Source: Hydractinia symbiolongicarpus
Taxonomy: Eukaryota > Cnidaria > Hydrozoa > Anthoathecata > Hydractiniidae
NCBI RefSeq assembly: GCF_029227915.1
Contig: NC_079885.1
Location: 10,653,001 to 10,717,000, forward strand
Direction: 5' to 3'
Length of the DNA stretch: 64,000 bases
The translations under genes and the position numbers were made by a program. Shown here piece after piece: positions 44,086 through 56,014 of the stretch; the stretch's first letter is position 1; every line of letters begins with the position of its first letter. Under the pieces are notes generated by a model. That model was given only the letters and a program-made list of their open reading frames with translations. It had not been told where the DNA came from and did no database searches.

Positions 44086-47000
44086 TTATAATTCGTCCTT
44101 CTTCAAGGATTTAGCAAACTGGCCAAGAATATTCTTTCTTTTAAATGCGTTGTCACGTTTTTCAGCAGTCATTTCTCCGCCTAACAAAAAAACAACAAAA
44201 TGGTGAGCTTTGGATGAAAAAAGAATGATATACAACAAAGAGGGAGAGAGGGAGAAAGGATTACACTAAGCCAGTCGTCAGAATATTTATGATGACAAAA
44301 TACTAACACTGTATGAAAACCAACTCGTAATTTATGAGGGTTCATTATTTATAGATTATTCAGGAGATTGCAGTTGCCGTCACTCTGTTGACACTTTAGT
44401 GTATAAAAATTAATAAAAAAACTCATGTAAACAAACCAAGTATGCGTGTCAAACGTTCCAATTCATTGGTAACATGCACGTCTCCTTTCTCTTGAATCTT
44501 CTTCATTACCTTGATGTAATATTCGCCAGATTTCTTATGACTAAAGCAGAAAATATAAAATCACTTCTTGCAAAAAAAACATGGATAATCATTGCATTGT
44601 AATAATAAATTTGAAATCTTTATTTGCTGCAATCACAACCTTTTTCATATCACAATTTCTTTATATATAGTTAATCGATGAGTGATCAAACTAATAATCG
44701 AATCTTTAAGAAAGCTCTATTTTTGAGAAACGCATCAAAGCCTCCCAGACTACCAGCAACCTATTTTTTTTACTTTAGTTAGATTCGCAGCTTTCATTAG
44801 TCTTCGCAGCTGCCACCGTAATTACCAACGTTTTGTGTCAGTCTTTTAGTAGGCGTAGGTCAAATTGTCTTTAATTCCAGCATGGACATTTTTAAAGAAT
44901 AAAAATTAGAATCATATGTTACACTCTAGTTCTTTCACGAAGAGTAAAATTCGAGTCATAATCATTTTTTTCATAGTTTTAGAATGCATTACAGGGATAG
45001 ATGGAAATTTAATGTTGATGCATTTTCAAATTGACTTAGAGAGCTGGGCTCTATAACTATTTTTATTATGTCTTTTTCTGCAATTGTCATTGGCTTATCA
45101 GATTTTCATAATAATAAAAAAATCCATCGTTTGAAAAAGACCTACTCTGGATCACTTTCGCCAGCAACAGTTGATGCAACATCAGCAAGGATATTGTCTC
45201 GCTCATCCTAAATTAAAAAATATGGTAGAAAATAAATAATCATTTTAACATATGACATAACAATGATTTTAAAGGCTAAGGCCATTATTTATTTGAAAGT
45301 GTTTGCTGTTATCTCATAGCTTATAACTAAATGAGATTTGGACACTTGAATATTCTACAAAAATCTTGTTGACGATTTTCTTATCAAAATGTACAAATGC
45401 ACTTTATAATAAAAATAATTGTTTTTAGCAAAATGTAATATCAATTATAAAAATTAAATATTATAATTCAGTCTTATTTTTGTTGTGAGTTTCTTACAGG
45501 AGAAGTAATGAATTTTGCAGCAGCCTCATCAAATGCATCAATTCTACCAGCCTAAAAAACAAGTGGTGGTAAAATTTATAATAAGTAATGTCCAGAATGT
45601 ATAGAAAAGACACAAATCTGATGCATGAAGTATGTACAAATGTACCAGTGGATTTTTCCACACACGGGCTAAGAACTAGTTTTTAAAATTACTAATGGTT
45701 TTAAATTTAGTAATATATTAATTATATTTCCCTTTAATAAAACTCATTGTAATGTTATAGTACAGTAAGTAATTACATGGCTGTAAAAAAATAAACTTGC
45801 AGAAACAATTCCCTCTTGTAAAATATATATTAAAACAAAAAGTGTAGCTACATACTGCATCGTTAACCCCTCCTCCAGACACTCGGTTTGTTCCACATTT
45901 GTCATTCATAAAGTCAATAAAATCTTGTTCACTTCTTCCACCAGAATACTTTAAAAAAAAAATTAAGTGATAAAAAATTAAAAATTATATACTTGGGACA
46001 CATAAACAATGGCTATTATAAGCAAGTGGTCACTATATCTGATGCATTTGGCTGTATTTTTTTTTAACTTGGAGGAGTTCACTAGACTTGTATGGAAAGT
46101 TGGTTATTCTATCAAAGTATACTCCTTAATACAGGTGCGGGTAGAAGGAAGTGTAATGTTTACTTCTTCAGGTTCCTTGTTATCTTTTCCAAAAAACTTA
46201 ATTGTTGGAAAACCACTGATTCCAAATCTATAAATTAATTAAAAAACTTAGTTACATCATAAAGTCAACATTTTATTATAATCATCATTGGACCAGGTAT
46301 ATTAATGACCCTTTTCCAATTTCGTCTAGAATGTGTCAGTTACAAACTTAAATTTCTCAGCATCAAGTTTGTCCTCATTACCTCATGTTGACAGTATATA
46401 GTGTGAAAGACTTACCTTGTGCCTAGATCCTTTTCTGTATCAGCATCAACTTTTGCAATGACACACTAAAAAAGAAATAATGTTTAATAAAAGTTAATAA
46501 ACTTTCTTGTCAATTGATTATATCCACATCATCTACACCGTCATCATCAATTTTATTGAAAAGCTGGCCCAGTATAGCTTTTTCTTATATCTCAATGGAA
46601 TTTCACGAAGTTCTGTACCAGTTAAAGTGAACAATTACATTATGTTAAAAGGGGGGCTGCTATTAGAAGGGGCTGCTATTAAAAATTTATTAAATGGACT
46701 GTGGCAATTATTTCAAGTTGCACCCGAAATAAGAGGGGAAGAGAGGGGGAGGGGGGATTCTAAAGTTATGATTTGCAACGTTTCACCCTACATGGCGCAA
46801 AAGGGGGACAGATGGGGAAGGGGAGATTTCGATCTTATGCCTAATGAGTTTTTATATTTTTCTAATAAGCAACTGTGTGCCAAATGTTTAGGACCCATAC
46901 CTCCCAGATCCTTAGATCTTGGTTAGTACTCAAAACTACCCTAAAATCCCTCTAAAATCCTAAAAGTCAGGAAAATATACAACTTTTCTTATTATCCTTA

Positions 47001-50000
47001 GAACTTGAAACATACAACATAACTGTATTTAACAAGGGGAATCGATCAGTAAACTGTGGACATTTGGTTACTCCAACTTCCTGATTTTTTTTTAATTTGA
47101 CATAAAAATCAGAAAAAACATGTTTTTCCTTCTTGGTTCAACTTTTTTCCATAATTTTTTATAAGCTTATTGTTACAGCTTGATATTTGGCAAGTTTGCA
47201 TAACTTTGATGTAGCTTTGATTTTTTGAGATATCTTTCCTAGAAAAATATGCCAAAGTGTTGCCATGGAATCAAAATATTCAAGTAAAATCATCAACATT
47301 TTATTTTTTAAATTTTTTTTAATTGTTTTCACAAGGTTTAGGTGACTTCTTATTGATACATTATTTTTAATATAAAGCAATTATTCAAATGTTTTACAAA
47401 TACTAAATTTAAGTTAATTTTTTACCAACTTCGGCAATTTTTTTTTGACTAAGTTGTTACTTAAGATCTGGGCTAAGTATCATCTCTATTGAGCAACCTA
47501 TCATTGCCTATCATTAAGTTTAACGTAATGTGAAAATTTGCTGTAGAACTAAAGTAATTTAATTTTAAGTCAATAGTGATATTTTGGAAGTACTAACTAC
47601 TAGTGTTCAAGTTTGATTTGAACTGGACAAGCCTATGGATGGGGGAGAGAATCCTTCCCTGTTGATAAAATTTTTGAAAAACGCCTTATCAAATAGGGTA
47701 AAATATTATTGCACCTTGAATAAAACTATGAAATTTAAAATTATTTTTAGTTTATACATAATAAATTTATCTTGTAGGTTTGGTATAATCGTTTAAATAT
47801 CAGCTCACAAATCAGTTAATCCAAGCAGAATTGGAAAGTTTTTAATGAACGCATTAAAATAATAAAAAAAATACCTCCAAAACTGTTTGAACAGTTATAG
47901 AAGACAATTTTACCAGTATATTTTACCAGTATATTTATAGTAACATATGGAAGGTAAATCCATTTCACAAATAAATTACATGTTATTGTTGGTCACAGGT
48001 AAAAGAAAAGTACTCACATTGGGTTCACTTTTAAATGCTGTAGCAACTTTTTCATATGTTGGTGCCAGGTTTTTGCAGTGTCCACACCCTAAAATATGTA
48101 CAAATACAAATAACACTTTTTTTATGATGGAATTTTCTGGATGACTGGGAATGATTTTTTATTTTAAACTACAAGGATATAATAGTTGAAGATCAATGGT
48201 TTGCTAAGTTGCGACAAATTTAATAACAATAACATAAAGGGCTTGATATTAGCTTTTATAAACATTTAAAGCCTTTTTGTTCAGGAAGAGGTAATTTACC
48301 TAACTTTTATTCAACTTTGTAATTTTGTCTCACAAAATTACAAAGTTGCGACAAATTTAATAACAATAACATAAAGGGCTTGATATTAGCTTTTATAAAC
48401 ATTTAAAGCCTTTTTGTTCAGGAAGAGGTAATTTACCTAACTTTTATTCAACTTTGTAATTTTGTCTCACAAAATTCATAAAACACCCTAGCCCTGTCCT
48501 GAACCGGGTCAAATTATTCTAGAGATTGAAAAACGCTTTAAATTTGTTGACTTGTCCACAGAAAAGAAAACCCTTGAAGTTAAAAGATTTTAAGACTCAA
48601 GTGCCATTTAATTTTATTTTTTATCAGAGTTATGTGCAGAGGCTGGGTTTTGCACTGTCCATAAAAATTCCTTTAACCAGGAAAAGGCATGTTCTAGCTT
48701 AAACAGTCCACAAGAGTGATGTTAAAGGAAAACTAACAATTTATAATAAGTTGTGCTCAAAATGTTCATTATAGCTGGAATACAAACTACTGTGCAAATT
48801 ATTTTATAATTGCGAACTTTAGTTCTCAAGATATATAAAGTCAAAGTAGTACCGTCGTCGCCCCCATGACGTGAATGAGGACTTTCTGTTCAGTTTGTTT
48901 ACATCCTTACTAAATGTAGAATTTAGCAAGGATGTAAACAAACACATTCTTAATGAACGTAAACGTTTGTAAGAAAGGATGCTAAACGTATACACTGTGT
49001 CTCCTGTCATTGTCTGAGAGTAATTTAACTACTTAAAAGTATTACATGTGTTTGAATTTACTATGATATTCTGTTTGTGTTATTTATTGCATTAAAACAT
49101 CTTGAAAAACAGGTGTTTCATTTTATTTGCTAGTTCTGAAAACAAAAGTTCAAATGATTATGTGCAATGAAATTTTTGTGATCAAGCGAAACAAAACAAA
49201 ATTTGTCTTTTTTTATCTACTTTCCCATGTTGTTAAATTTTTAAAAATTATTTGTTCTATGAGGATGTTGTTCTACTTAAACTTATTTGTCTCCTTGCTC
49301 AAACCTCACAATAAATTTAAATTTTGAAAAGACAAAGAAGTGAGTAGATCTTCTTCATCCATCGTCTCGCAAATCCTGTTAACCTTTTTGAATGTTTAGA
49401 TTTTTTGAGAAAAGCCCTTTCGGCTTTAATAATTGTGTGGCAGGCAAAAGGTGAAGTGAGGTCCTTTTTAGTTTGTTTCTTCGCACAAAGGTATCATTAC
49501 GACTTTATATGAATATATGTCAATCAGAAGTTATCTATTTACACTTGATAATAGCTTAAAGCCTCAGAAATGTTTCTGTGGAAAGAAATGGACTAAAAAA
49601 GACCTTTCTTTAGCAAACTTCTGCATCTTTATGCCTGCCCGAAGTTGTTAGAGGCAGAAAGGTTTACCGTGGAAAATGTAAACATTCAAAAAGGTCTATG
49701 TATGTTGCGTAATGTCACAAATTACCAACATGTACAAACCAAATTGGCTTTTCTTTGATAATGGCAGCAACCATCAATGTAGCTAATTACATATCTTTAA
49801 TTTTTTTTATTCTTTATTACTTTTTTTTTTGGGGGGGGGAGGGGGGACAAAATTTTGACATAATAAAATTTAAAAACTTAAAACATTTTATGCAATGTTA
49901 TTTTCGTGATATGGAAGAATGTTCTTAAAAAACATATATGTAAGTTTTTTTGTTAGTGCTCCTTTAAAATAAATACTGTGTTTTCTTAGTGTAAAGTTTA

Positions 50001-50405
50001 TATAGGGTTCCAAGGTACAATATTGATTAGGGTAAACAAACCCTGGCCAAATACCTTGAAGTTTGGGGTTTGCTGGGGCATTTCAGTGCTTTTCTGGTGA
50101 TTTCATTTGTAATTCCTCCCAACTTCAATACAAAATTAAAAGATTACATCGCACAGAAAGTGGTTTATAGAATAATATAAATTTCAAATTTGGTAGCAAT
50201 AGGTATATGTAAGCACAAATACAGAGTTAAGTTAAAAGCTAGCAAGCTCTAGATACTCACAGGGTGCATAGAATTCTACCAAAACATTTTTCTTTGAATC
50301 CAGGGCATGTGCATCAAAGTTGCTATTTGTCAAGGTTAAAACATCTTCTCCAGATACGAATGTAACAAATAACGTACAGATAATAAAGCTGGCAAACATG
50401 GCCAT
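44086..50405 (-). CDS. PDI-D type ER protein: one active thioredoxin domain plus ERp29 C-terminal domain, KDEL end
   Basis: Nine exons: 50405-50261, 48088-48018, 46465-46416, 46227-46164, 45948-45856, 45551-45498, 45207-45146, 44540-44437, 44180-44086; 738 nt, 245 aa plus stop. The N-terminus ([19 protein letters not shown]) is a signal peptide. One thioredoxin fold follows: VLVEFYAPW with WCGHC formed across the first intron (residues 49-53), [20 protein letters not shown], then [12 protein letters not shown] with the cis-proline. A linker ([10 protein letters not shown]) leads to an ERp29/D domain: [32 protein letters not shown]. The protein ends KKDEL, an ER-retrieval signal. The likely role is disulfide formation or isomerisation, or chaperoning, in the ER lumen. 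Vertebrate ERp29 has the same layout but no CxxC. The start is the first true ATG; an upstream in-frame TTG at 50420 is not used. Confidence 0.93.
46860..47160 (-). mobile_element. Degenerate relative of the MITE at 50506-51210
   Basis: TTAGGACCCATACCTCCCAG, AAAACTACCCTAAAATCCCT and ATTATCCTTAGAACTTGAAAC are diverged reverse-complement counterparts of the right half of the 50506-51210 element. The termini are not recognisable. It is in intron 2 of the PDI-D gene, upstream of exon 3 in genome order. Confidence 0.65.
48206..48479. repeat. 137-bp tandem duplication, identical over about 134 bp
   Basis: AAGTTGCGACAAATTTAATA starts at 48206 and again at 48343; the two units agree base for base through CACAAAATT. 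It lies in intron 1 of the PDI-D gene. A recent duplication or an assembly artefact are both possible. Confidence 0.95.
48312..48348. repeat. Perfect inverted repeat, 16-bp arms, 5-nt loop
   Basis: CAACTTTGTAATTTTG, loop TCTCA, CAAAATTACAAAGTTG. It spans the junction of the two 137-bp units, so the palindrome may have templated the duplication. Confidence 0.9.
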
Positions 50406-50505
50406 ACTGGAAAAATGCAAGAAATGATTGAAAGAGAATCAAACGTGGCTCTTCCGTCCTTCAGCTCAAAAAGAAAGTTAAAAATGCGCCCCTTCATTCA
50501 TTTAA

Positions 50506-51210
50506 CCCTATTCGGTCCGGGGTTTTTCGAACATACTATGACCGGGGGGGGCGGATTCCGCCCCCCTCAATAACTTGGCACACTTCTTATAGTACGTCAT
50601 AAAAGGAACAAAATGGCGGCAATAAATTTTTGCTTGCGTCAGCACATTTTCTGTGACGTCATCAGAAGCTTGAAAATTGTTAAAAATGCCACTATCTGCT
50701 TAAAATATAATTACTTTTGTTCTAGATCGAATTTTTACATTCTGTTTGAAGTTTCTGAAAGCTAAATTAACATATCTTCCGGTTTTTACATGGATCGGAT
50801 AAAAAATTGCCAAAAATTGCCCGAAAATCCGTTTTTTTCCGATTTTTGGGTAAAATCCGACAAAATCGGGAAATCGGATTAGTCACGTGTCATAATTATT
50901 CAAAATGATTCTTCTTCATGAAACAAAGTTGTGTTGTAAGTTTCAAGTTCTAAGGATAATCCTAACAGGAGTTATTATATTTTCCCCATTATAAGGATTT
51001 CATAGAGATTTTAGGGGTAGTTTCGAGTAATGGCCAATATCAAAGCCTCTGAAAGGTATGGGACCTAAAAATTTAGCATGCAGGTGTCTAATAGATAAAT
51101 GTTGAAACTCAGTAAGTATCATAGCCATATAAAAAAGCAATCAGGAGTTATTAAAAAAAAACCGTTAGGGGGGGGGGGCGGAATCCGCCCCCCCCCCGGA
51201 CAGAATAGGG
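50506..51210. mobile_element. piggyBac-like MITE, 705 bp, TTAA target sites
   Basis: It is flanked on both sides by TTAA (50502-50505, 51211-51214). The ends CCCTATTCGGTCCGGGG and (reverse complement of right) CCCTATTCTGTCCGGGG differ at one base. CCC ends and a TTAA duplication are piggyBac hallmarks. Just inside each end is a G-run/C-run hairpin around GGCGGATTCCGCC (GGCGGAATCCGCC at the right). There is no transposase frame. The element begins about 100 bp upstream of the PDI-D start codon, so that gene's 5' flank is mostly element. Confidence 0.85.
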
Positions 51211-51214
51211 TTAA

Positions 51215-52258
51215 GTCTTGATTGCCCGACGCTTTACGCATTGTTCTCTTCCCCAGGGCCTGTTAAAGGCGATATTCAACGAATGTGGCGGCAAATTAGC
51301 TAGCTGTGAAATATCTTTTGATTTTTACAAGAACAAAGATAGACCCACATGCAATTGCTTTTTGTGTGTATTAAAACAAAAGGGATATCTCCTGTATTGA
51401 GACTTTCACAGAATAAACACTGATTATTGCGTCTTGGATTAGTTAAAATTCGCTTCGTCAAAATCTGTCTTAATATGCGTTAGTCGCGCCCGCCAATCTC
51501 GTCCCCAGGGCAAAGTGGGCACACTTTAGCAAGAAAATGCAGCCAAAACAAAACAACCCTTTAAGATCAAAAGTCAATTGTTGTCAATTTGAAAAAATAA
51601 GTTCTAATTGACAATAAGCTAAAATTCCCAACATGTCCGATGATTGTTTCTGACATTTTGCTAATATATTTAAAATTCTCGACAATTCCATAGAGTGGAG
51701 ATCCTGACAAATGTTCTTAGTGCCATTATAGAAATCATAAATATACAGAATAGCTACTTATTTTCAAAGGTATATGACCTAACGGCCATTCAGGAGTTTT
51801 TTTTACCCCTCAAAACAGAATTTTTAATGAGAAAATTAACGTAAACGGTTTCCATAACCTGACGACTATAAAACGGACCTAAACAAACTGTTTTAGAAAG
51901 GGTCTAAGAGTTTTAGGTAAGTGGGAAAATATATATAAAACACAGTTAGCAATCAATAACACAGTTAGCAATTAATTTCACATTAGCAGTTTTAAAATCA
52001 AGTATTCTAGTAAATATACACATGTTACAAACGATAGTGATAAAAATAAACAAAATGATACAACTACATCAATACAAATATGAATATTCAATTTTAATGT
52101 CAATCAAAGTTAATAGCAAAGTTTAACGCGAATTTGAGCAAGAGCTTGTAAAACACTGAAACATCATTTTGACATAACAAAAGAAGTTATTACTTATCGT
52201 ATATTAACCGTGTCTTTTTTGTTAGTAAGGCAAAAAGAAAAATAATATTGGAAGCGAT
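51215..52258. other. Intergenic DNA between the MITE and the PNP 3' end; no gene seen
   Basis: No supported coding frame. A 60-codon plus-strand frame near 51218 has no recognisable motif. AT-rich. Confidence 0.5.
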
Positions 52259-52264
52259 TTTATT
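52259..52264 (-). terminator. Candidate poly(A) signal AATAAA for PNP
   Basis: TTTATT on the plus strand, about 215 bp past the PNP stop codon in the transcribed direction. Confidence 0.45.
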
Positions 52265-52479
52265 TATGCAAAGATACATTGCATTTCTTGTTGTAAGTTA
52301 CACTGTAATATATATGAAGAAAGTAACAACTTTAAAAATTTTAGCAAAAAATAATTTTATATGGCAGTTAGACTTAATCACAAAATAGAACTATATTAGA
52401 TTCACATTAAAAATTTATCAACGACGTATAACAAGAATGTACTTGCGAATTTTAGGCTTCTTCGTTCGCAATGCTGCGA

Positions 52480-55400
52480 TTAAATAGCTCCAATAAGTTT
52501 CGTTACAATATCCAACACACATTCAGACCTCTGTTTTCCAACTTCCAAAACTTCTTTATGATTCGGCTTCTCGTTTGTGTCATACTCCATAATACACTTA
52601 TTAGTTATTAGGGAGATGCCTAGAATTTTAACATCCATGTGTGCAGCAACAATCACTTCAGGAACGGTGCTCATTCCCACAGCATCCCCACCAACCTAAA
52701 AAAAGTCTCCAAAAACATAATAAGGGGCATGAGTACAATGTAACACAGAAAATTATTTAACGTTCTGATAAAAATGTTAGAATAAGTTAAAGGGGTCGTG
52801 TCAAAGGTTGTCTGATAACACCATGTTCAGGAGTACAGTGCATTCTTAAGAGCGTAAAGGAGTAATGGCCACTCTATTTTTAAAAACAACGTCAAGGTTA
52901 TATTTTTACTCAGGCTATGTGAGCACCCATGGAGCTTTTATATATGCCAGAATTTTTTTTTCCACATGGAAAAGCTTTGAAAAAAGGCTGTTTATGTCGG
53001 TATTACTTACAATTTGGTAAATACATGTTTTTACCACAAGTTAGTAGAATTTAAAATCTGGACCAGTGATTTAAACAAATCTTTAACTTACAGCCTGTAC
53101 TAGACGAAGCTCAGCCTGAGTTTCATACGTGGGTCCACTTAACATGCAGTATACACCATTTCGAGTGAAGTCACCATATCCACACTCTTTGCTAATATCA
53201 CTTGCTTTCGTTTGTAAGGTCTTATCATAGATACTAGTCATGGATGGAAATCTTGGACCAAGCCTAAGAAAACATTTAGCAGAATCCACAAAATTAAACC
53301 AAAAGCAACATTTTTGGGAGAGTTTTAATTTATATAAAACTTTTACAATGCTTAAAGCTTTTAAAGCTTTTAGCATTGTTTTGTTTTCCCTGCCATGGAT
53401 TCACAATTATTCTTTTTATGTCTGGATAATTGAGATGTTTGAGTTCATTACTTTGAGATCTTATTAGTCTAAACAACCTATTAATTCGAACAAAAAAAAA
53501 TTGTATTTACTCGAATGAGCGCTTTATGGGGCTGTCACTAATTTTTACAAAAAATCCTATAAACTCATTTCGGCTGTATTATTTTGCCTGTATTGAATAA
53601 AATGTCAAAGAGTAGCCCCTTTCAACAACATTATCTCAAACGACTACCTTTTTTAAAACAAAAAAGGGGGCGCCTTTATTTACTATTAAAAGGGAGGCAC
53701 CTATTTCAGGGGAGGAGGGTCATCATTCTAGTAAACACAGTAAATAAATACTTGAGATTTTAAGCAAATACCGCTGTTATTTTACGAGTGTAAATCCTTC
53801 AAAAACCAGTACGTCTTAGTGTTACATAAAACAACTTTCATTACCTGTCATCATTTAACCCAACCAGTGGGTGATTACCAGACATCATAGGGAAGCCAAT
53901 ATGGTCCTTGATAATCATAATATCACCTACGTTAAAACTTCTGTTCACACCCCCTGCAGCATTTGTTACAACTAATGTTTTTATACCAAGTGCAGCCATG
54001 ACACGGACTGGAAGCGTGCACTAAAGACAAAAGAGTCGAATAACAATGTTGTAAACCAAATTTACATTAACAAACTGATGTTGTTCATATGTGAACTCAG
54101 TGACATCATGTATAATACTTAAAAGTTAGAACTAAGAAAAAAAAAGTTGCACAATTTACAGAATCTTCTATTGTTAACCCATAGAAGTGTATGAAAGCTA
54201 TTATTTAACTTGCGCCAATGTTTAAACAATGCGAATCTTTTTTTATAAGAAATATCAAGCAGTCATTCCAGAAGTATTCAGAATACCCTAAATAATTCTT
54301 TCGAAACGTAGTCTTGAACTAGAACTATTGAAAAACATCTTTTTTACAATTTGCAGGAAAATTGTTTGATATCCAAATCCACCCAGCATTTTTTGCAAAA
54401 TGTTTTAAAACACAGACCTTTCATCTTACTCTTCTGATTTTTAACTTGATAAATTATTTGGTTTTTAAACCAGATTGTTATTTTTTGACAAGATCTTGAA
54501 GAGAATTTAGCTGGCTAGTATGTAAGTCACTTGGCTTTTACTGCTTGATTCTTAAATTCTTATCTTTAAAAAGTTTGTTTTAAATGTGTTCAGATGTTTG
54601 CAGCGTCGCTAAGAAATAATATTGTTGCTCTTAAAAAAGAACTTTGTGGGAAGGCTAATTATAATCAAGAAAAATTCTAGATCATGTGTCAACAATAAAA
54701 AAAAACTACAAATAAGATGAAAAACAATGTGACTAAAAACGACACAGTTCTATCTTTGTTATCAATTGTCACATTCACTTCACCACTCACATAAAGTAAC
54801 ATATAATTTAAGTGGTGCTACAGGTTAGTGGTTATAACTTCTGAATATTGTGCACGTAACCAGGGTTTAATTCTTCTTACCCGTGATTAAATATGTGCTA
54901 GTGAATGTTATCACAGCCAGCCAGGTAAGGAAAATGGGGAGAGTGGCACACTGTGCGGGCTGTTGAATGTTGCATGCAGTTGTCAAGTAGAGCACAGATC
55001 CTAGTTGAGTCTGTGTAGCTTAAAATGAGCATTAAACATTCAAGAACCCCAAATCTAAGCCATAGCTCCTCCTGGAAACAATCAAAAGAGTATTTCACTC
55101 AATATTTATGAGGCTAATAATGTAAAATATGCAAATCTATCATACATACAAACCTTATAAATACTGTGTCCTTCATAGAAATGAAAACGACCTTGCAAAC
55201 ATACAACAGTTTTTCCACTTAATGTTCCAAACACAAGTTTACCAGCATGTCCTTTCACTAAAAATAAAAATTAAACATAATGGCAATACTATACAGGTCT
55301 GTGACAGCCTGCATGTGATAATGGTATCCCAAATAGCAGAGGTTTTTGTTAAATGCAACTTCAATATAATCCCTTGACGTGGAACAGTGCAGAAATACGC

Positions 55401-56014
55401 CCATTGTGCAAGGTCTTGTTATAAAGGATTATAAAAATATAACATCTTACTTCAGGAACTTATTTAATGGTGCTAAATTTAGTTTTTTCAATTCTACAAA
55501 TTAAAAATTAAAATCAAAGACAGTGTTATCAGATTTTATACTGACATCATAATAAATATGTTACAAAAAAGATACCTGTGCTAACAGGAAAACCAGGAAT
55601 GTCTTCGTAATTAAAACTTTCTTTGTTCTCAACATTGTTCACTAGACCTCCCAAACCAGAGCCACATATAACTCCAACAGTGGGTCGGACAGATGTTTTT
55701 TCAAGGAGAAAATTTTTAATTTTTTCGACATCTTCAAATTTGTGACTGAAAAAACAGCTATCAGTGTTTAATAAATTAAAAAAGCAAACTTTAGAAATAA
55801 ACATTTGTTTAGCAGTCTAAGACTGGAAAATGCTATCACAATGAGTGAAATTTGACAACGCAAACTTATCTTTTGCAACTACTTCTTAATAAAAAAATTA
55901 AAAGATCCATAAGTAATCAATTGATTAATGAAATATATGTGAAAAACAATAAACATGGAAATTATAATTCTGTTGATCAATACACTTTACATACCTTCCA
56001 GAATTCTCTGCCAT
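52480..56014 (-). CDS. pnp: Purine nucleoside phosphorylase (trimeric, PNP/MTAP family)
   Basis: Cytosolic purine salvage enzyme: phosphorolysis of (deoxy)inosine/guanosine to base plus ribose-1-phosphate. Six exons: 56014-55995, 55745-55576, 55257-55154, 54020-53845, 53263-53092, 52695-52480; 858 nt, 285 aa plus stop, against 289 in human. Key motifs: [11 protein letters not shown] (phosphate loop, residues 29-39), [27 protein letters not shown], the YDKTL and [16 protein letters not shown] segment (with the purine/phosphate-site residues of the family), then [13 protein letters not shown] with HxDVKILG and ISLITNKC. These fit trimeric PNP rather than MTAP, which has a shorter, different C-terminus. 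The first exon is only 20 bases (MAENSG). The donor of exon 3 touches a SINE. Confidence 0.95.
53500..53745. mobile_element. Possible MITE in a PNP intron
   Basis: TGTATTTACTCGAATGAGCGC at the left resembles the reverse complement of the right side (GTGTTTACTAGAATGATGACC), enclosing G- and C-rich runs in AT-rich DNA. The arms are short and imperfect. It lies in the PNP intron between exons at 54020-53845 and 53263-53092. Confidence 0.35.
54812..55150 (+). mobile_element. tRNA-derived SINE, copy 2, next to a PNP exon
   Basis: Same family as 37203-37500. Shared blocks include GTGTAGCTTAAAATGAGCAT, ATCTAAGCCATAGCTCCTCC, CTCAATATTTATGAGGCTA and ATATGCAAATCTATC. The head has GGTTAGTGGTTATAA (A box) and GGGTTTAATTC (degenerate B box). 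Its tail ends within a few bases of the PNP exon 3 donor at 55153. Confidence 0.82.

Noticed and set aside
46507-46926. 139-codon plus-strand frame in a PDI-D gene intron
   Set aside because: No recognisable motif, overlaps G-rich low complexity and the degenerate MITE relative, and is antisense to a well-supported gene.
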